Below are positions 35,786-46,904 of a stretch of DNA of 64,000 bases, piece after piece. Numbering within the stretch: the first letter of the stretch is position 1; the number at the start of each line of letters is the position of its first letter. The notes under the pieces were generated by a model, which was not told where the DNA came from, made no database searches, and saw only the letters and a list, made by a program, of their open reading frames with translations. The position numbers were made by a program, and so were the translations under genes. This stretch comes from Ceratodon purpureus (Eukaryota; Streptophyta; Bryopsida; Pseudoditrichales; Ditrichaceae), in contig CM026426.1 in assembly GCA_014871385.1 (NCBI GenBank), positions 32,013,386-32,077,385 on the forward strand, written 5' to 3'.

Positions 35786-36831
35786 TACAGAGGAGCTGCT
35801 CTAGAAGCTGGACTGTGGAGATCAGTGGCAGCGAGCTGGCGGATGAGGATTCTGGCTCACTGTGGGTGTTGCAGGTGTGATAAGTATGTATTTTGCGGAT
35901 TTGCAAGGTGTGGACGTTCGTGAGCTGGGGGTGGGTTGGGGAATGGACGTAGGGGACGTTGTTGAAAGTTCAATTGAGCTAGTTGGGAAATTGATGGGCG
36001 TCATTGATGACTGAGGAGACGATTCTCGTGCAAGGTTATTTGGTTATTTCTTTGACGTGTCTATTGTTTGTGAATCTTTAGGTTGCAGGATTTTAGATGA
36101 TTGTGGTTGGATGAGGGTTCGTCTAGTTGAATTATCAGTGAGTGCTTGCATTTGTGTTTGGGAGAAAACACAGAGTTGTTGGTAGAAAGGCTGAAGTTGA
36201 AATGAAGTCAATGTTCCACATCTGAGGCTCTCAGTGATTCTTGCACTTTGACCATGTTGGAGGTGACGTCGAAAGTACTAAGCCCCTCACACCACCCCGG
36301 CCGAGGAGGAAAGCCCCTCCAAAGAAGCCGCAGGGATTTATTTTAATGCAATTCCATTTCAGCTCATGCAGCACGGTGTCTGCTTTCGGAGCAGACACCA
36401 GTGCCGCGGCCCCCCTTTTTTGTTTTTAAAAATTTCCAATTTATTTTTTAATTTTTTAATTTCCTCTCCTTTCTTCATCCCCCTCTTCCGTGGTCACTCC
36501 CTGTCCCTGCTCCTCTCTCTGTACCCCACTCTCCCTGTCCCTGTCCGTCTCCATTTCCCTTTGTTGTTCCCTCCCCCTGTCTTTCTCCCTCTCTCGCCCC
36601 CACTCCCTATCCCTCTCTTATTATTACCTCTCTCTTAACTAATTTTTGGTTTGAAAGCATTTCATTTTATTTATTGGGTTTATTCTACTTTATTTAGTTT
36701 GTATTAAGGTGTGAATATGTATAATCTTTCGTGCATGGATTTTCTCTATAGATGAGAACCGATCTACAGGGGAGAGTATGATTTTAATAATTGACATTAG
36801 TGCATTTTTTATGAGTTACAGGATACTTCAC
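35786..36831. other. Noncoding segment between gypsy and next methyltransferase exon
   Basis: Continues the sequence interrupted by the gypsy element. It contains the right copy of the 127-bp repeat, then a C/T-rich tract (36420-36640). No supported gene. Confidence 0.5.
36283..36412. repeat. 127-bp direct repeat, right copy
   Basis: Matches 22321-22447 with few changes. The 10-bp-stem hairpin with TTCGG loop (36375-36399) is conserved exactly. Confidence 0.75.
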
Positions 36832-37456
36832 AGCAGAACATGGGGACCGAGAGTGAAAGCAAGGGACCTGAGGAGACTAAGGTATAGTTACTGATGTTTT
36901 CATTTTTTGGATACACATGTTCTTATTATCCTAAATAATTCAAGTTGAGCATTTGAAAGTTCTTTCAAATGATTTGAAAACTCTAACTTCCTCATGTGCC
37001 ATGTACTTACAGGTAGGCTCTGATGCTCCCGACATGTCTGTCAATTCTCCAATCTATGTGATCAACCTTTCAGACCTGTCAGACCTAGAGGATGAGCGTC
37101 TTTGTACCTGTGATTTAGCCATTCCTTTAGGTGTAGATACTGGACCTTTCGAGGTCCAGTCACCCCAGGACATGCCTACGTCGCCTGTTTATGAGCCCAC
37201 CTCTCGAGTGTACATGCCCACCTCTCCAATGTACATGCCCACCTTGCCACGTCTTGGTACACCGCCGTCTTCGCCAAATCCTCCAGCTTCACCTTTGATG
37301 TTGAGGAGGCCAGCCCCTGTAGTGTTTGCCCTTCCGGCAATACTGCCCAGCGCTTGCCGTAAAACCAGGCGGTTCTGGAGGAGGCGCCATCATTGGAATA
37401 GTAGAGAGGCTAGACAGTACTATGGAAGGGCTCCTTGTAGAGTGGCACGGCCTTGA
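36832..37456 (+). pseudogene. Exons 2-3 of the methyltransferase gene: SIM-like motif and CTD-like repeats
   Basis: Exon 36832-36885 (after GAGTTACAG, before GTATAG) encodes 18 residues. The exon from 37013 reads to a stop at 37456, though its true donor is not clear. Residues YVINLSDLSDLEDERL form a SUMO-interaction-like motif. Then come repeats close to the Pol II CTD heptad (MPTSPVYEPTSRVYMPTSPM) and a proline-rich stretch (LGTPPSSPNPPASP). Both features suggest a nuclear protein with regulated contacts. Phases match exon 21092-21535 upstream and exon 37597 downstream. Confidence 0.55.
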
Positions 37457-37596
37457 TGCTTGGTGCCTTAGATGAAATTTGAGTTGTTTTTGTTCTACTC
37501 TTTCATTTATGAGAAAATCTCTAAGTGACTGGTAAATTCCATTTTTCAGTATTTGCAATGTTGAGTTTGATTGTTCATTTCTATGGCTTATGGCAG

Positions 37597-40189
37597 GTAC
37601 TTGAGTTTACTCAAACAGAGGACGTGTTGCCATCATCATCAAAGCCTCAGGATATGAAAGACGCTGTACTAGGAGAATTGCTTCATCGAACACAGCATAA
37701 AGTTGACTCGATCAACGTCATCAATGGCGTTCGTATTCAGCCCTTGAGGAAGTCTTGCATGCTTGTCCCATTGTGTAGAATGGTCGCAATGGCAAAAGTG
37801 AGACCGGTTGGCGAAATGGGCGTGCAACATCTAGAGAGGGAGTTCGTGAAGGGTTACAGAGATGGGGATTGCGTGATGTACATTTCCATGTTCAACACTA
37901 AAGAGATGTCAATGGATGTCACGGAGGAAGTGAAGGCAAAGTGGAGCCCATGCTAACTCAGGGCTAACAAAGCCTTCGAAGCCGACCTCCAAGAAGACAA
38001 TGACCTCAATCAATTCAGTGGCAAAATGTTTTTTGTATGGGAAGGTAACCATCGCCTTTCAGCTTGGTTACGACACATCAACAAGCATCATGCCGACGAC
38101 CCAGCTTAGCACATCTCCGTGCATTGCATCATATTGGACCCCCGCGGCCAAGTGGGCAATCTTCTCCATGCCATGCAGGACATCAACTGGTAAGAATTTC
38201 TGTTGTACAATGTCTCAAATTTGAGTTCAGGTCATCCTGCTCTTATGAAGTGTTTTCTAAACAGTTTCTCTTGTCCACAGGTCTACTGAGAATGACCATG
38301 TGAAGAGTAATCTTCCAGCGAAGTTATTCCGCATCCGCTCTTTCGGTGTCATGAAGTTAGAAGAATTCAAAGATCTTCTAAGCCCAGAAGAGTTTGAAAT
38401 TTGTGTGCAGAACAAACACGCAAAGGACCGATGGTTCACCTTGACAACGAAGGTTTTCATTGCGTTCCTATACCGAGTAAGAATTTATTCCATGACTCAG
38501 CTAGTACATTCGTTCTGTTCCTTACTTTAACTAATGCATTTCAAGAAGTTTGTACATTGATTTCAGTTCATTGTCGTTGTACAGAGGGAGATTGCGGTCG
38601 CCTTGGATCAAGCAGCCAGAGCATGCATAGAGAACACGCCAAAAGAGGATCAATCTGGATCTGGAGTTTGGAATGCAATGACGACTCCATCAAACAACTT
38701 TATTGATGCCGTCAAGAAGAAGGACTTCACCAAGTACTTGGCTATTGCGAATCCCAAAAATGGTGACGACTTCCTTGCTGAGGTGAATCCTTAATCACTT
38801 ATTCTTAAGCTAATTTGTTCCCATCTCCTATGTACTCCTAATTACATAATGCTAACTGTTCAGTTCTAATTGCAGATTAACCGCCACTTCAGCGATGTCA
38901 ACAAACCTGAGATGACATTGGACAAGCTGCAGAAGATTGTGCTGGCGGCAGTAGAACCCAAGTACAAAGCTCGTTGGTTGAGGTGGTGGAACTCCTCTCC
39001 GACTTCAAGGCAATCTTATAGGTTCCCACCACCAGAGTTCAAGGAAGCTGACCTCGACCATTGACTAAATAGAGCTTCATTCTGGGCAGGGGTATGCTTT
39101 TCGATTTACAAAACAGAAACTGTCGTTCTCATTTTACCACTTTCATTGTCGTTGTCTAAATCGACTGCCTGTCACTTGTAGTTGGAAGAAGCGGTCATCC
39201 AAGAGTTTAAGGACATCTGTAAGGCTGAGGAGCTCATCATCAATTGGAATGCGACCCCTGATGTTCAGCGACCAGGCGATTTCGTGGAGAGTTGGCGTAT
39301 TCTCCTTTGGGACAGAGCATTCCCGGCATTCCTTGGATCCAAGGCTAAGAAGACTTTTGATAAGAAGACGATTTTCTTGAAATTCCCTAGAACGGAAGAT
39401 GTTGTCAAGCAAGTCACCTACCGGTATGATTCTTTACTCAAACATAAGTGCATTTCAAATCCTGCCGTTCCTCTCTCCCACATACTAAGTCATTCAAAAT
39501 TGGCCCTCACTAGGTACTTCAAGAGAGAGCTTCTTCCAAAAGGCGCCATCACTGTCCAACATCTCTTGAAGTACTTTGCTTCATGGATCCAGAGAGGCTC
39601 GGACCAGTGTATCTACTCTCCTCAGCAGTTGAAGAGGTACAAAGCTCCCCACATTGAGGCAGGATGTTGGTATCTCGATTGCCTCCGTGGTTTTACAGTT
39701 GATTCTGAGGCCGATGTCAAAACATTATTTGATATTTGAGCGCCAGTCGTTGAAGACTCCAATGAAGGTTCTGAAGATGACAAAGAACATCAGAGTCAAT
39801 CATCTGCACCTCAATCGAAGAGAGGGAGAGGTCGGCGACTGCGAACTCTGGGTTCAAAGTCGCAGACCTCACAAGATACTGGGGCTGAGTCTTCCTCACC
39901 AGGGAAGGAGACACCCAACGCTTCTCCAACTATAGACGTCCCAATGCCAACTTCGACCACTGCGAATGCTTTTTCATCCATTAGTGCTTCTGCAATCACA
40001 CGAAGTCTCATTGAGCAGAGGAAGGCCAAACTATATCCTCAAACCACTTCTTCCGCTGGAGCTTCGATTTCCACATATGTTTCCGTCTTCAAGTCATGTG
40101 TGGATTCAATGTTACGGCGAAATAAGAGACTAAAGAGAAAAGGTGGCGGCAACCCAGATTGGATCAAGACTCAAGACTTCATTCGCAAG
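37597..40189 (+). pseudogene. ParB-like and middle regions of the methyltransferase gene
   Basis: Exons 37597-38189, 38281-38476, 38567-38782, 38876-39091 and 39182-40189 all join in phase with GT-AG introns. The first encodes IQPLRKSCMLVPLCRMVAMA, REFVKGYRDGD and FFVWEGNHRLSAWLRHI. The GNHRLxAW box resembles the ParB/sulfiredoxin-like nuclease fold (GNHR or GERR box) that often precedes DNA methylases in phages and bacteria. The following 500 residues are helical and unrecognised. A Ser-rich linker (QSKRGRGRRLRTLGSKSQT) precedes the methylase. Stops: TAA 37954, TAG 38107, TGA 39062, TGA 39737. The ParB call rests on one motif and position. Confidence 0.55.
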
Positions 40190-40275
40190 GTATGTTTCGT
40201 TCTTTAGACATTTCTTGGATACATCCACTTCTATTCATTATATAGTTTCTAACTCTGCTTTCTTGTTTCCTCAAG

Positions 40276-41580
40276 TTTGGAGCAGGCCGCCAAAACGAAG
40301 TTCCGGACCGATGCAAACAAGAGAACCATCTGGGACTCGACTTGATCATTGCCAACATCCCTGAGAATCTTCCCGTCCCTTCCGTTTCTGACCCCCCCAC
40401 GAGCATTCCGCCTTGGAACTCTCGCTATAAGGATGATGTGTACGACATCTTCCATTTTGCAGAACAATACTTGCAGACATATGGTGCCCTCTGCCTCATC
40501 TACAACATTAATCAAAAGTTGGCTAAGGATATCGAGGAAGAAGCTGAGGGTGGTGACTTCGTGCTTTACAAGGACTGGTGGGGCGTCAATGTTCTCAGCC
40601 TGACTTCTCCTACGAACCCCAAGAACTTGGTAATTTCATCAGTACATTTCCTTCTCTTTACTTACTGATAACCCTTCCGCTTAATTACACTCACTAGTTT
40701 TGCTTGAGTGCAGACTATTCGGTTCTGGAATCGCGTCTACGTTCGTGGTGGCAATGAGCCATCTAATTTCTCCTTCCAGACGAAGAAATCCCAGTTGATA
40801 CATGGGGTCCTCAACATTACCGAGAGTGATGCCATTTTTAACTAGACCGATGCGGAGTCGCAAAAAATCAATGGAGACATTCCGTGGAGAGTCTCAAGGG
40901 AAAAAACCCATGAGATGATGCAGAGCATAATTAGAGAGCTTTCGAAGCCCGGAGACATAGTCCTCGACTGTTTCGTTTTTCCTCTAATTTTTTCCACAGT
41001 TTCTAATTTCTTCGTTACTCTCCGAGTTTCAGGGGCCTCCATCAAGGCTTGCCAGGCTTTTGGTCGTCACATTCTAGCTTTTGAGGATGACGAAGCCATA
41101 TTCAACGCCATTCTCAAACCGTACATGGCTAGACCATCCGCCATGGGCCCTCCTAAACATCCTAGGCCGGCAGCAGCAGACGAAGCGCCTCCAAAGAGAG
41201 CAAGACCTGATCAGTGGTGTAAGTCTTCTATTGTTTTTTCAATATATCCAAGCATTGCTTCTCTTTACAACTCTACGTACTCGATCTAACCACAATCAAT
41301 TTTCTATTGTAGAGTAGTTTCGGCAACACCGCCACGTGGGCCAAGAGCAGTGTCCACTCCATCGTGGCGTCTTCATTCCAGCCCGATTCAGCCTTTTATA
41401 CTTCCGGATTACGCAGAAGGCTTAGCACAGGCGTTTCAATCTGGAGCCCTTACATATGTTTCTAGTCAGCCAACTACTTTTGATCCCAGGGCCCTTCTAT
41501 TCGTCGATGTAGAGGCTGTAGAAGGAGATTCAGAGTCATCTAGTTCTGAGAGTAGAAGTAGCGATTGTAGCATGTTCTGA
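40276..41580 (+). pseudogene. Beta-type DNA N6/N4 methyltransferase domain (C-terminal)
   Basis: Pieces appear in the order of beta-class amino-methyltransferases: first LDLIIANIPENL, in the place of motif IV (usually DPPY or similar), then WNSRYKDDVYDIFHFAEQYL and GALCLIYNIN. After an intron (40630-40713) come TIRFWNRVYVRGG, then SKPGDIVLDCF, an intron-like break (about 40975-41030), and GASIKACQAFGRHILAFEDD. The last two resemble motifs X and I, which bind S-adenosylmethionine. TAG at 40843 interrupts it, and the join near 40340 may hide a frameshift. The tail (RPDQW, then 41350-41580) is disordered. Such enzymes methylate adenine N6 or cytosine N4 in DNA. The NIPE variant may mean loss of activity. 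Confidence 0.65.
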
Positions 41581-42556
41581 GTTTGAAGGAGGCTTTGGTC
41601 TTTCATTGTTTTCATCTGATTTGATTCGATTTAATTGGAATTGATTGCATAATCAAGGGACGCTGTCTCTAACCTCTCGTTGTTAATTGGATTTGCAAGT
41701 TTCCAAGAACTTCTAAAAACACTCTAGTGTATGTTGAACTGATTAACTTCGTATTCGTCCTTCGGACTCCAATGGCAACCCTCGTACGAAAAGTAATCCC
41801 ACCTCGCTAGCCGAAGGCATGCGTATTCAGGGCTGCTGTCAATCTCACACTTCTACCTCTTTGACATAGCACGAGCGTTCTCGATGTCTTCAAACGTGAT
41901 TACCGTCGGAGGAGTCCAACCCTGCGGTGCACTACTACCTATATGATCCTAGGGGATGGGCCCATCCACCATCCGCTTAAGCAAATCCTGTAAAATCGTT
42001 TCACAGGCAACGACCTCAAATGAATCGCCCATACCTTCAAACAACTCCCTAGCAAGTACAAGCTTAAGTTCTACAAGAATTATTGAGCTAATACAACTTC
42101 AAGGACGTCTGCTAAGGTTTATATGGATCGTTGCTTAACACTTAAGCTAGGAATGGTCTTATCTTAAGCTAGGAATGGTCTTATTCTTCAACCAAGACAA
42201 GCAGTCTGACTTGGTATACATCTTGGATTCAGCAGCTCTATTATTGTTCACGAACTCCGAATTATTCCACAAAGTTTTGAGCCATTTATTTATGCTTCTT
42301 TCGCATTTTTTTTCCTCTAATTACCTACATTACCTATTCAATATTTACTGGTATGATCTAAAAACATGATGCTTGAACACTCATATCTGAATCTAATTAG
42401 GGACCAAATCTAAAGGATTGTATGCATGAAGTCATCATGACATCAGCCCTAATTTGTATCTCGGAAAACAAACGTAAGAAATTCTTACTAGAGATAACCC
42501 TGAATTCCATGGTAATATACTCTTTTCCTTAAAATCATGCCTTTTTTTAGAAATTT
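41581..42556. other. Right arm of the methyltransferase element, noncoding
   Basis: No supported gene. TGAAGTCATCATGACATCA at 42426-42444 resembles a mutated copy of the TGACGTCA palindrome found near the MULE ends. Confidence 0.45.
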
Positions 42557-42657
42557 TCCACGGTTATAGGGTATACTTTACTTTTGAAAATTTGGCTAAT
42601 TCTCAATTCTGTGCTCTCCATTCTCTGCTCTCCGCTCTCTGCTCTCCGCTCACATAC
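42557..42657. repeat. Right terminal inverted repeat of the methyltransferase element
   Basis: Read on the minus strand it starts GTATGTGAGCGGAGAGC, continues with repeated GGAGAGC/AGAGAGC units (about five against two at the left end), then ACAGAAT. It reaches CCCTATAACCGTGGA, the same landmark as at 15310-15324. Confidence 0.7.
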
Positions 42658-43882
42658 GAACTTTCCCCTCTAACTCATCATTCAAAGCGGACAACTGAAA
42701 TGCGAGAACAAGCAAAGATTGTTTGCATGTCCAATGTAGACCTTTGTGAACAAATGACATACAAGTAGATTTTTAGTCTTGTATATTTCTAACACTTTGC
42801 TAAACCCTATGATTCAAAGAATAAATGAATCACAACTCAATTGAACTGTCAATTCAGTTCTACTATATATCAATATCATGATCTTCAAATGAGTGCTTTG
42901 TGAACCAAAATTGAACCTTTACCTCATGGTCTTTCGTTTTTGTTGTCGTGTCGGAACACGGAAACGCAACTTACATCCGGATAGCACTCCAACTAAGCGT
43001 AAACTTCCGTATTGTCACTAGGTTTCGAGTATCGTCCACGGACTCAATAGTGTTTCACCAACTAATTACTCCTAATAGTTCCGAGCCTTGCCACTGCTCG
43101 GATAGTGTCTCCGGAACGTAACTCCTCGACTATCTCTCTCTCTCCTTCTCTTTCTCGTCAGGTGTTTCGTCCACAAACCCCAACGTCTCGGAACAGCTAC
43201 CGTCTCACAACTGTCCCAGAGTACTCTGGCCAGCACGTCACACAGACGACCGCTTCCGATCCGTAAGACTACAACGACAAACCAATCCGGATCTGGAAGA
43301 ACCAGGATCCGATTATCCCTAGGCGACCCGTGCCACGTTCCGAATCCCCCTCTCACAGTGTACGGAACCTCTTCAGAAGTTCAGGGAGCCCGATCAAGTA
43401 TTCCTCAATCCGCTTTGACTCTAGTGATGGCTATTCCGCGTGAGGTTGGGTTGGGGACGGAACAGTGAGGCTTCACTCCTACGACAATCCCCTAAATCTC
43501 TCCGCTCAATCCCATTACCTTTCCGGTTCGGGTCTCGTCACAACTCCCGTCACCTTCCTATCCGAGCTACAGCGGAACTCTCATATCCTTCCCGGATCAT
43601 TCACACTTAACTGGAAACCACGCACAGTACTTGCAAAACACGAATACTTTACTGATAAGGAATATAGGGAGAAAACATGCAAAACGAAGACCCGGACTGC
43701 ATCGCCTTCCCCGTTTAAGTAAGCAGGGGTTTTCACAAAAGCGGCGGTGCCGGCAGCTCAATCAAAAACCCTAATCCTTAATTATCTACCTAGAATCCTA
43801 CTTTACGAATAATCCGGATCTCCCGATCCGAAACCTACTCCTATAAATCCGGAAAGTGACTGCCAGTTGCAACGAGAGGAAT
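42658..43882. other. Flank and GC-rich 3' part of a retroelement remnant
   Basis: From about 42950 the composition changes sharply to GC-rich with many CGGAT/ATCCG words, as in the ORF that follows. No gene. It is possibly a degraded LTR, but I could not pair it with a second copy. Confidence 0.4.
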
Positions 43883-46009
43883 CTACCCCATCTTCGTCTT
43901 CTTGTGGCTCTCCTGCTCTCGGTCCTTCTCCTTCGACCTGGTCATCCGTGGCTCGGATCCTTCTATCCTCGCTGCCCGCTCCGCCTGACGCCTAGCACTC
44001 CGTTCCGCCTTTGACTCCTTCGTCTTAGTCTCCAAGGAAAGCCAGGTAACGACCCGGTTCTTCGGAGATTTGGGAGACTTCGGCAACATATGCGAGGGAG
44101 GGGTTCCAGACGTAGGGGTCCGAGTCCCAGTTCCGATTGTCCCAACCGGGGAGCTCGCATAGGTTATCGAGTCGGACCCGGAAATCGTAATGGGTCCCTT
44201 CTCCGCCGGATCCTTCCTCTTTCTCAAAACTCTCCGTGCACCGGAACTGTCAGCAGGGGAGTCCACCACTGGCGTTCCGGTGGGTGTAGGAGTCACCGTT
44301 CCGGTCTGGGCTGTGGGTGAAGGGGTAAGTGCCCCCTCTTGAGTCACTCAGGTCCGTCCGGTAGGTGAAATGGCCCTTCCCCATTCCGCTCCTGCTACCT
44401 CCCCTTGGTAAGCCGGAATGATTACCGACGCTCCGAGTGTTGGGAGAACAACCGGCTGCACGGGCCGAGTTACCTCTTCTGTAACCGTCCGCTCCTCGGA
44501 TCGCCTAACGGTGACTGTAGTCCCTGTCACCTCCGCCTGACCGGTGGCGATCGCGCAGCTTTGCTGAGCCGTGCTGGCTCCGGGTGACGCCACCTGACCT
44601 TGGTGTTCCCGGATCATATCCGCGATCGTCCGAGCCGGTTTGAAGATATCCGAGTCGACCGCCATTTGCTCCTCAAGCTGGAGGTTTTGCTCCTCAAGCT
44701 GGAGGTTGCGCTCCAATGGGGTCCTGAATGCTACACCGCGGGATTTCCCTACAATGGTCCGAGAGGGAGATCCGGGAAACCTAGTTCCAACGCTGGGACT
44801 TCGGACTCCCGGATTGAGCAGCAGCCGAACCTTCTTCAGAATCAAGTTCATCGAGTGCTCGCACTTGGAAAGGATCGTGATGATCCTCTACTTGTTCTCC
44901 AAATCTGCGGGCTGCAACACATTCTCGTCGAACAACCGGGCCTTGTTGACTATAGCACCCGGATTCCCTACCAACTTCCGAAGCTCACCCAATGTCTCCT
45001 CCTGCTCGGCATGGAACTTCCGGATCTCCTCGCTCTTCGTCGCCAGTTCCCTCGTAAGCTCCTGCAACTGAAGCTCCAACTGCTTCTTCTCACTCCGAAG
45101 CTTCGGGGCGTCCTTCAAAAGCTCCACCTCTCGGATCACCTCCTCCGGTAAACAGCCCCCGAGTGACGTGCAGACTCTCCGGAACAGCGTCTCGATCCAA
45201 TCGTAAGAGGCTTGCGCCCGATGAGTTTCCTCCCGAATTCCCCGGAACGGTTCAACCGGAAATCCCCGCTCGGAACTGACCTCCTTCCGTTCCGCATCTC
45301 CCCGGGCCGTGGAGGGCTCCACGTGCTGCGACGTAGCGCTTTCCGATCGCGACTTGGAGTGGGCCTTCGTAGCGCCGGGATTTGGAATGATCGCCGTATC
45401 ATCATCCCCTTCCGTGGACGCTGTATCCGAGGTTTCGCCGTGCGGTACGACATCCAACCCTGGCGGGATCTCCTGAAAATTGAGGAAGTTCTTCGCCACA
45501 GTATAACTCTCCTCTTCCTTATCCATCAGCAAGCTATACGTATGATAGAGGTGGTAGAGAAAAGGGGTGATTGGCGTTGGCTTCTTTCCGATCGAGGGCA
45601 CCAAATTCTGCACGGTTTCCGCCATGAGTGCAGCCCAATTCACCGGACGCTCTCCCGTGTACGCTCCGTGGATGGTGTTTCGGACCGTGATGGTGACCTG
45701 TTTCGGTTTCAACGGATACAGGATCGGAACGAGGAAGGCTAGGACCTGTCTCTGTCTCCTATCCTTACAGGCATCTATCGGGTATCCATTATTCTTATGG
45801 ATCTTTCCGTGGAACCTATCCTGTACGTACATATCCGTCCGGGTTGCCCAAAGGAGCCCGTTCTGCTCAAAACAGTAATTTTCCGCCCACTGTTCCACGC
45901 ACCATAGCGTGGGCTTGCCCCGGATCGTGTTGTCCCACCTATTGTCGGGCCCGTCCAGGATCTCCGCCACCATCGCCTCATCTTTCAGCAACCATGGCCG
46001 TGACAGCAA
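43883..46009 (-). pseudogene. Retroelement ORF related to the gypsy extra ORF
   Basis: One frame of about 700 codons with in-frame stops at 44888 and 44348. An upstream segment (ATG near 46057, MNELIDDLTRMRCKGF) is out of frame by a shift near 45985. The first 170 residues form a helical domain; LKPKQVTITVRNTIHG and ERPVNWAALMAETVQNL match the pattern of the gypsy extra ORF. A 60-residue coiled coil follows (LRSEKKQLELQLQELTRELA). No RT or integrase is visible nearby, so this is a fragment. Base composition is far GC-richer than its surroundings. Confidence 0.6.
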
Positions 46010-46262
46010 ACCCCTTGCACCTCATCCGGGTGAGGTCGTCAATCAACTCGTTCATCGCTGACTCTCTCTCCGAAGTGGCGGGGCTAAGAACTCTACACTG
46101 AACGTGCGTTGTTCCTACGTCTCACTTCTCTCCCTTTACGATCCGACAGCAAGATACCTGGCAATCCAAGTGCCAGTGAATCGGAAAAGACAAGACACCT
46201 CACCGCTCTTTCACTCTCTACTCCCAGTCCGCAAAAAGGAACTCCAAACCGTAACACTCCCG

Positions 46263-46270
46263 CTTATATA
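46263..46270 (-). promoter_or_regulatory. TATA-like box for the 43.9-46.0 kb ORF
   Basis: TATATAAG on the minus strand, about 200 bp before the probable start and at the edge of the GC-rich block. Position and sequence fit a core promoter. Direct support is lacking. Confidence 0.4.
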
Positions 46271-46904
46271 CCCAGGGTATCATAAACGCTGCGGCGGCCC
46301 GTAATTGCAGCGGCCACGGTACCGAGCTAGGCACCTATCCGAGTCATGATGAGTTCCCCGTCGTTTCGGATCCTAGACGCGGTTACAGTAACGGTCAGTT
46401 CTCGGATCGTCGATCTGTTCCGAGGTTTCTCTTCCGAGTTCCGGGATCAAGGTTCCGAGATTACTTCCTGCGTTAACTGTTTTAAGGTTCCTGGGGTATC
46501 CGGTTTGTGCTAACTCTTAATGCGGCTAGTGCCTAGCTAGTTTTTACCTAATTAACCAAAAAAAATGAAAATTAAATGAAATTCTAACTCCAGATGGGGC
46601 TCTTCCGGTTTATTTTGAGTTTCTCGGATCCCACATGTCGCTTACTTCTCTAGTACCTGCCATACAATACATGTTTTGAAATCAGTGTACATTACAAATT
46701 CTAACCTTTAGGTTGGCTGTTTATTAAAATGCAACGAACAGAGCAAATGGAGATTGAATTATAAAGTTGATACCACATACTCTTACCAGAGACAGTCAGA
46801 AGATAGTCATCCCTTGGTTTTGCAAGATATCTAATATATTGATTTAAGCCTTGTCAATGTCGAGAAATTTCAAAATTACAATGAATTTCTTAGCCACCGT
46901 TGAT

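Larger units (their letters stand above)
15164..42657. mobile_element. Large TIR element with divergent transposase and ParB/DNA-methyltransferase genes
   Basis: Bounded by inverted, related sequences at 15164-15324 and 42557-42657. Inside are a SWIM transposase gene (-, 20429-16785), a short acidic ORF (+, 16081), and a split methyltransferase gene (+, 21092-41580) whose start faces the transposase start across 660 bp. Removing the gypsy insertion leaves about 14.3 kb. Both large genes run outward to the ends, a logical two-gene transposon plan. No clear target-site duplication is visible, so the boundary call rests on the inverted repeats alone. An alternative is two neighbouring elements of one family. 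Confidence 0.6.

Noticed and set aside
40340..41200. Bacterial contamination as source of the methyltransferase
   Set aside because: The frame is split by GT-AG introns in phase and embedded in a plant transposon with the same composition as its neighbours.
44090..45878. Plus-strand ORFs across the 44-46 kb block
   Set aside because: The minus strand carries one continuous frame with domain-like sequence; the plus frames are fragmented shadows in GC-rich DNA.
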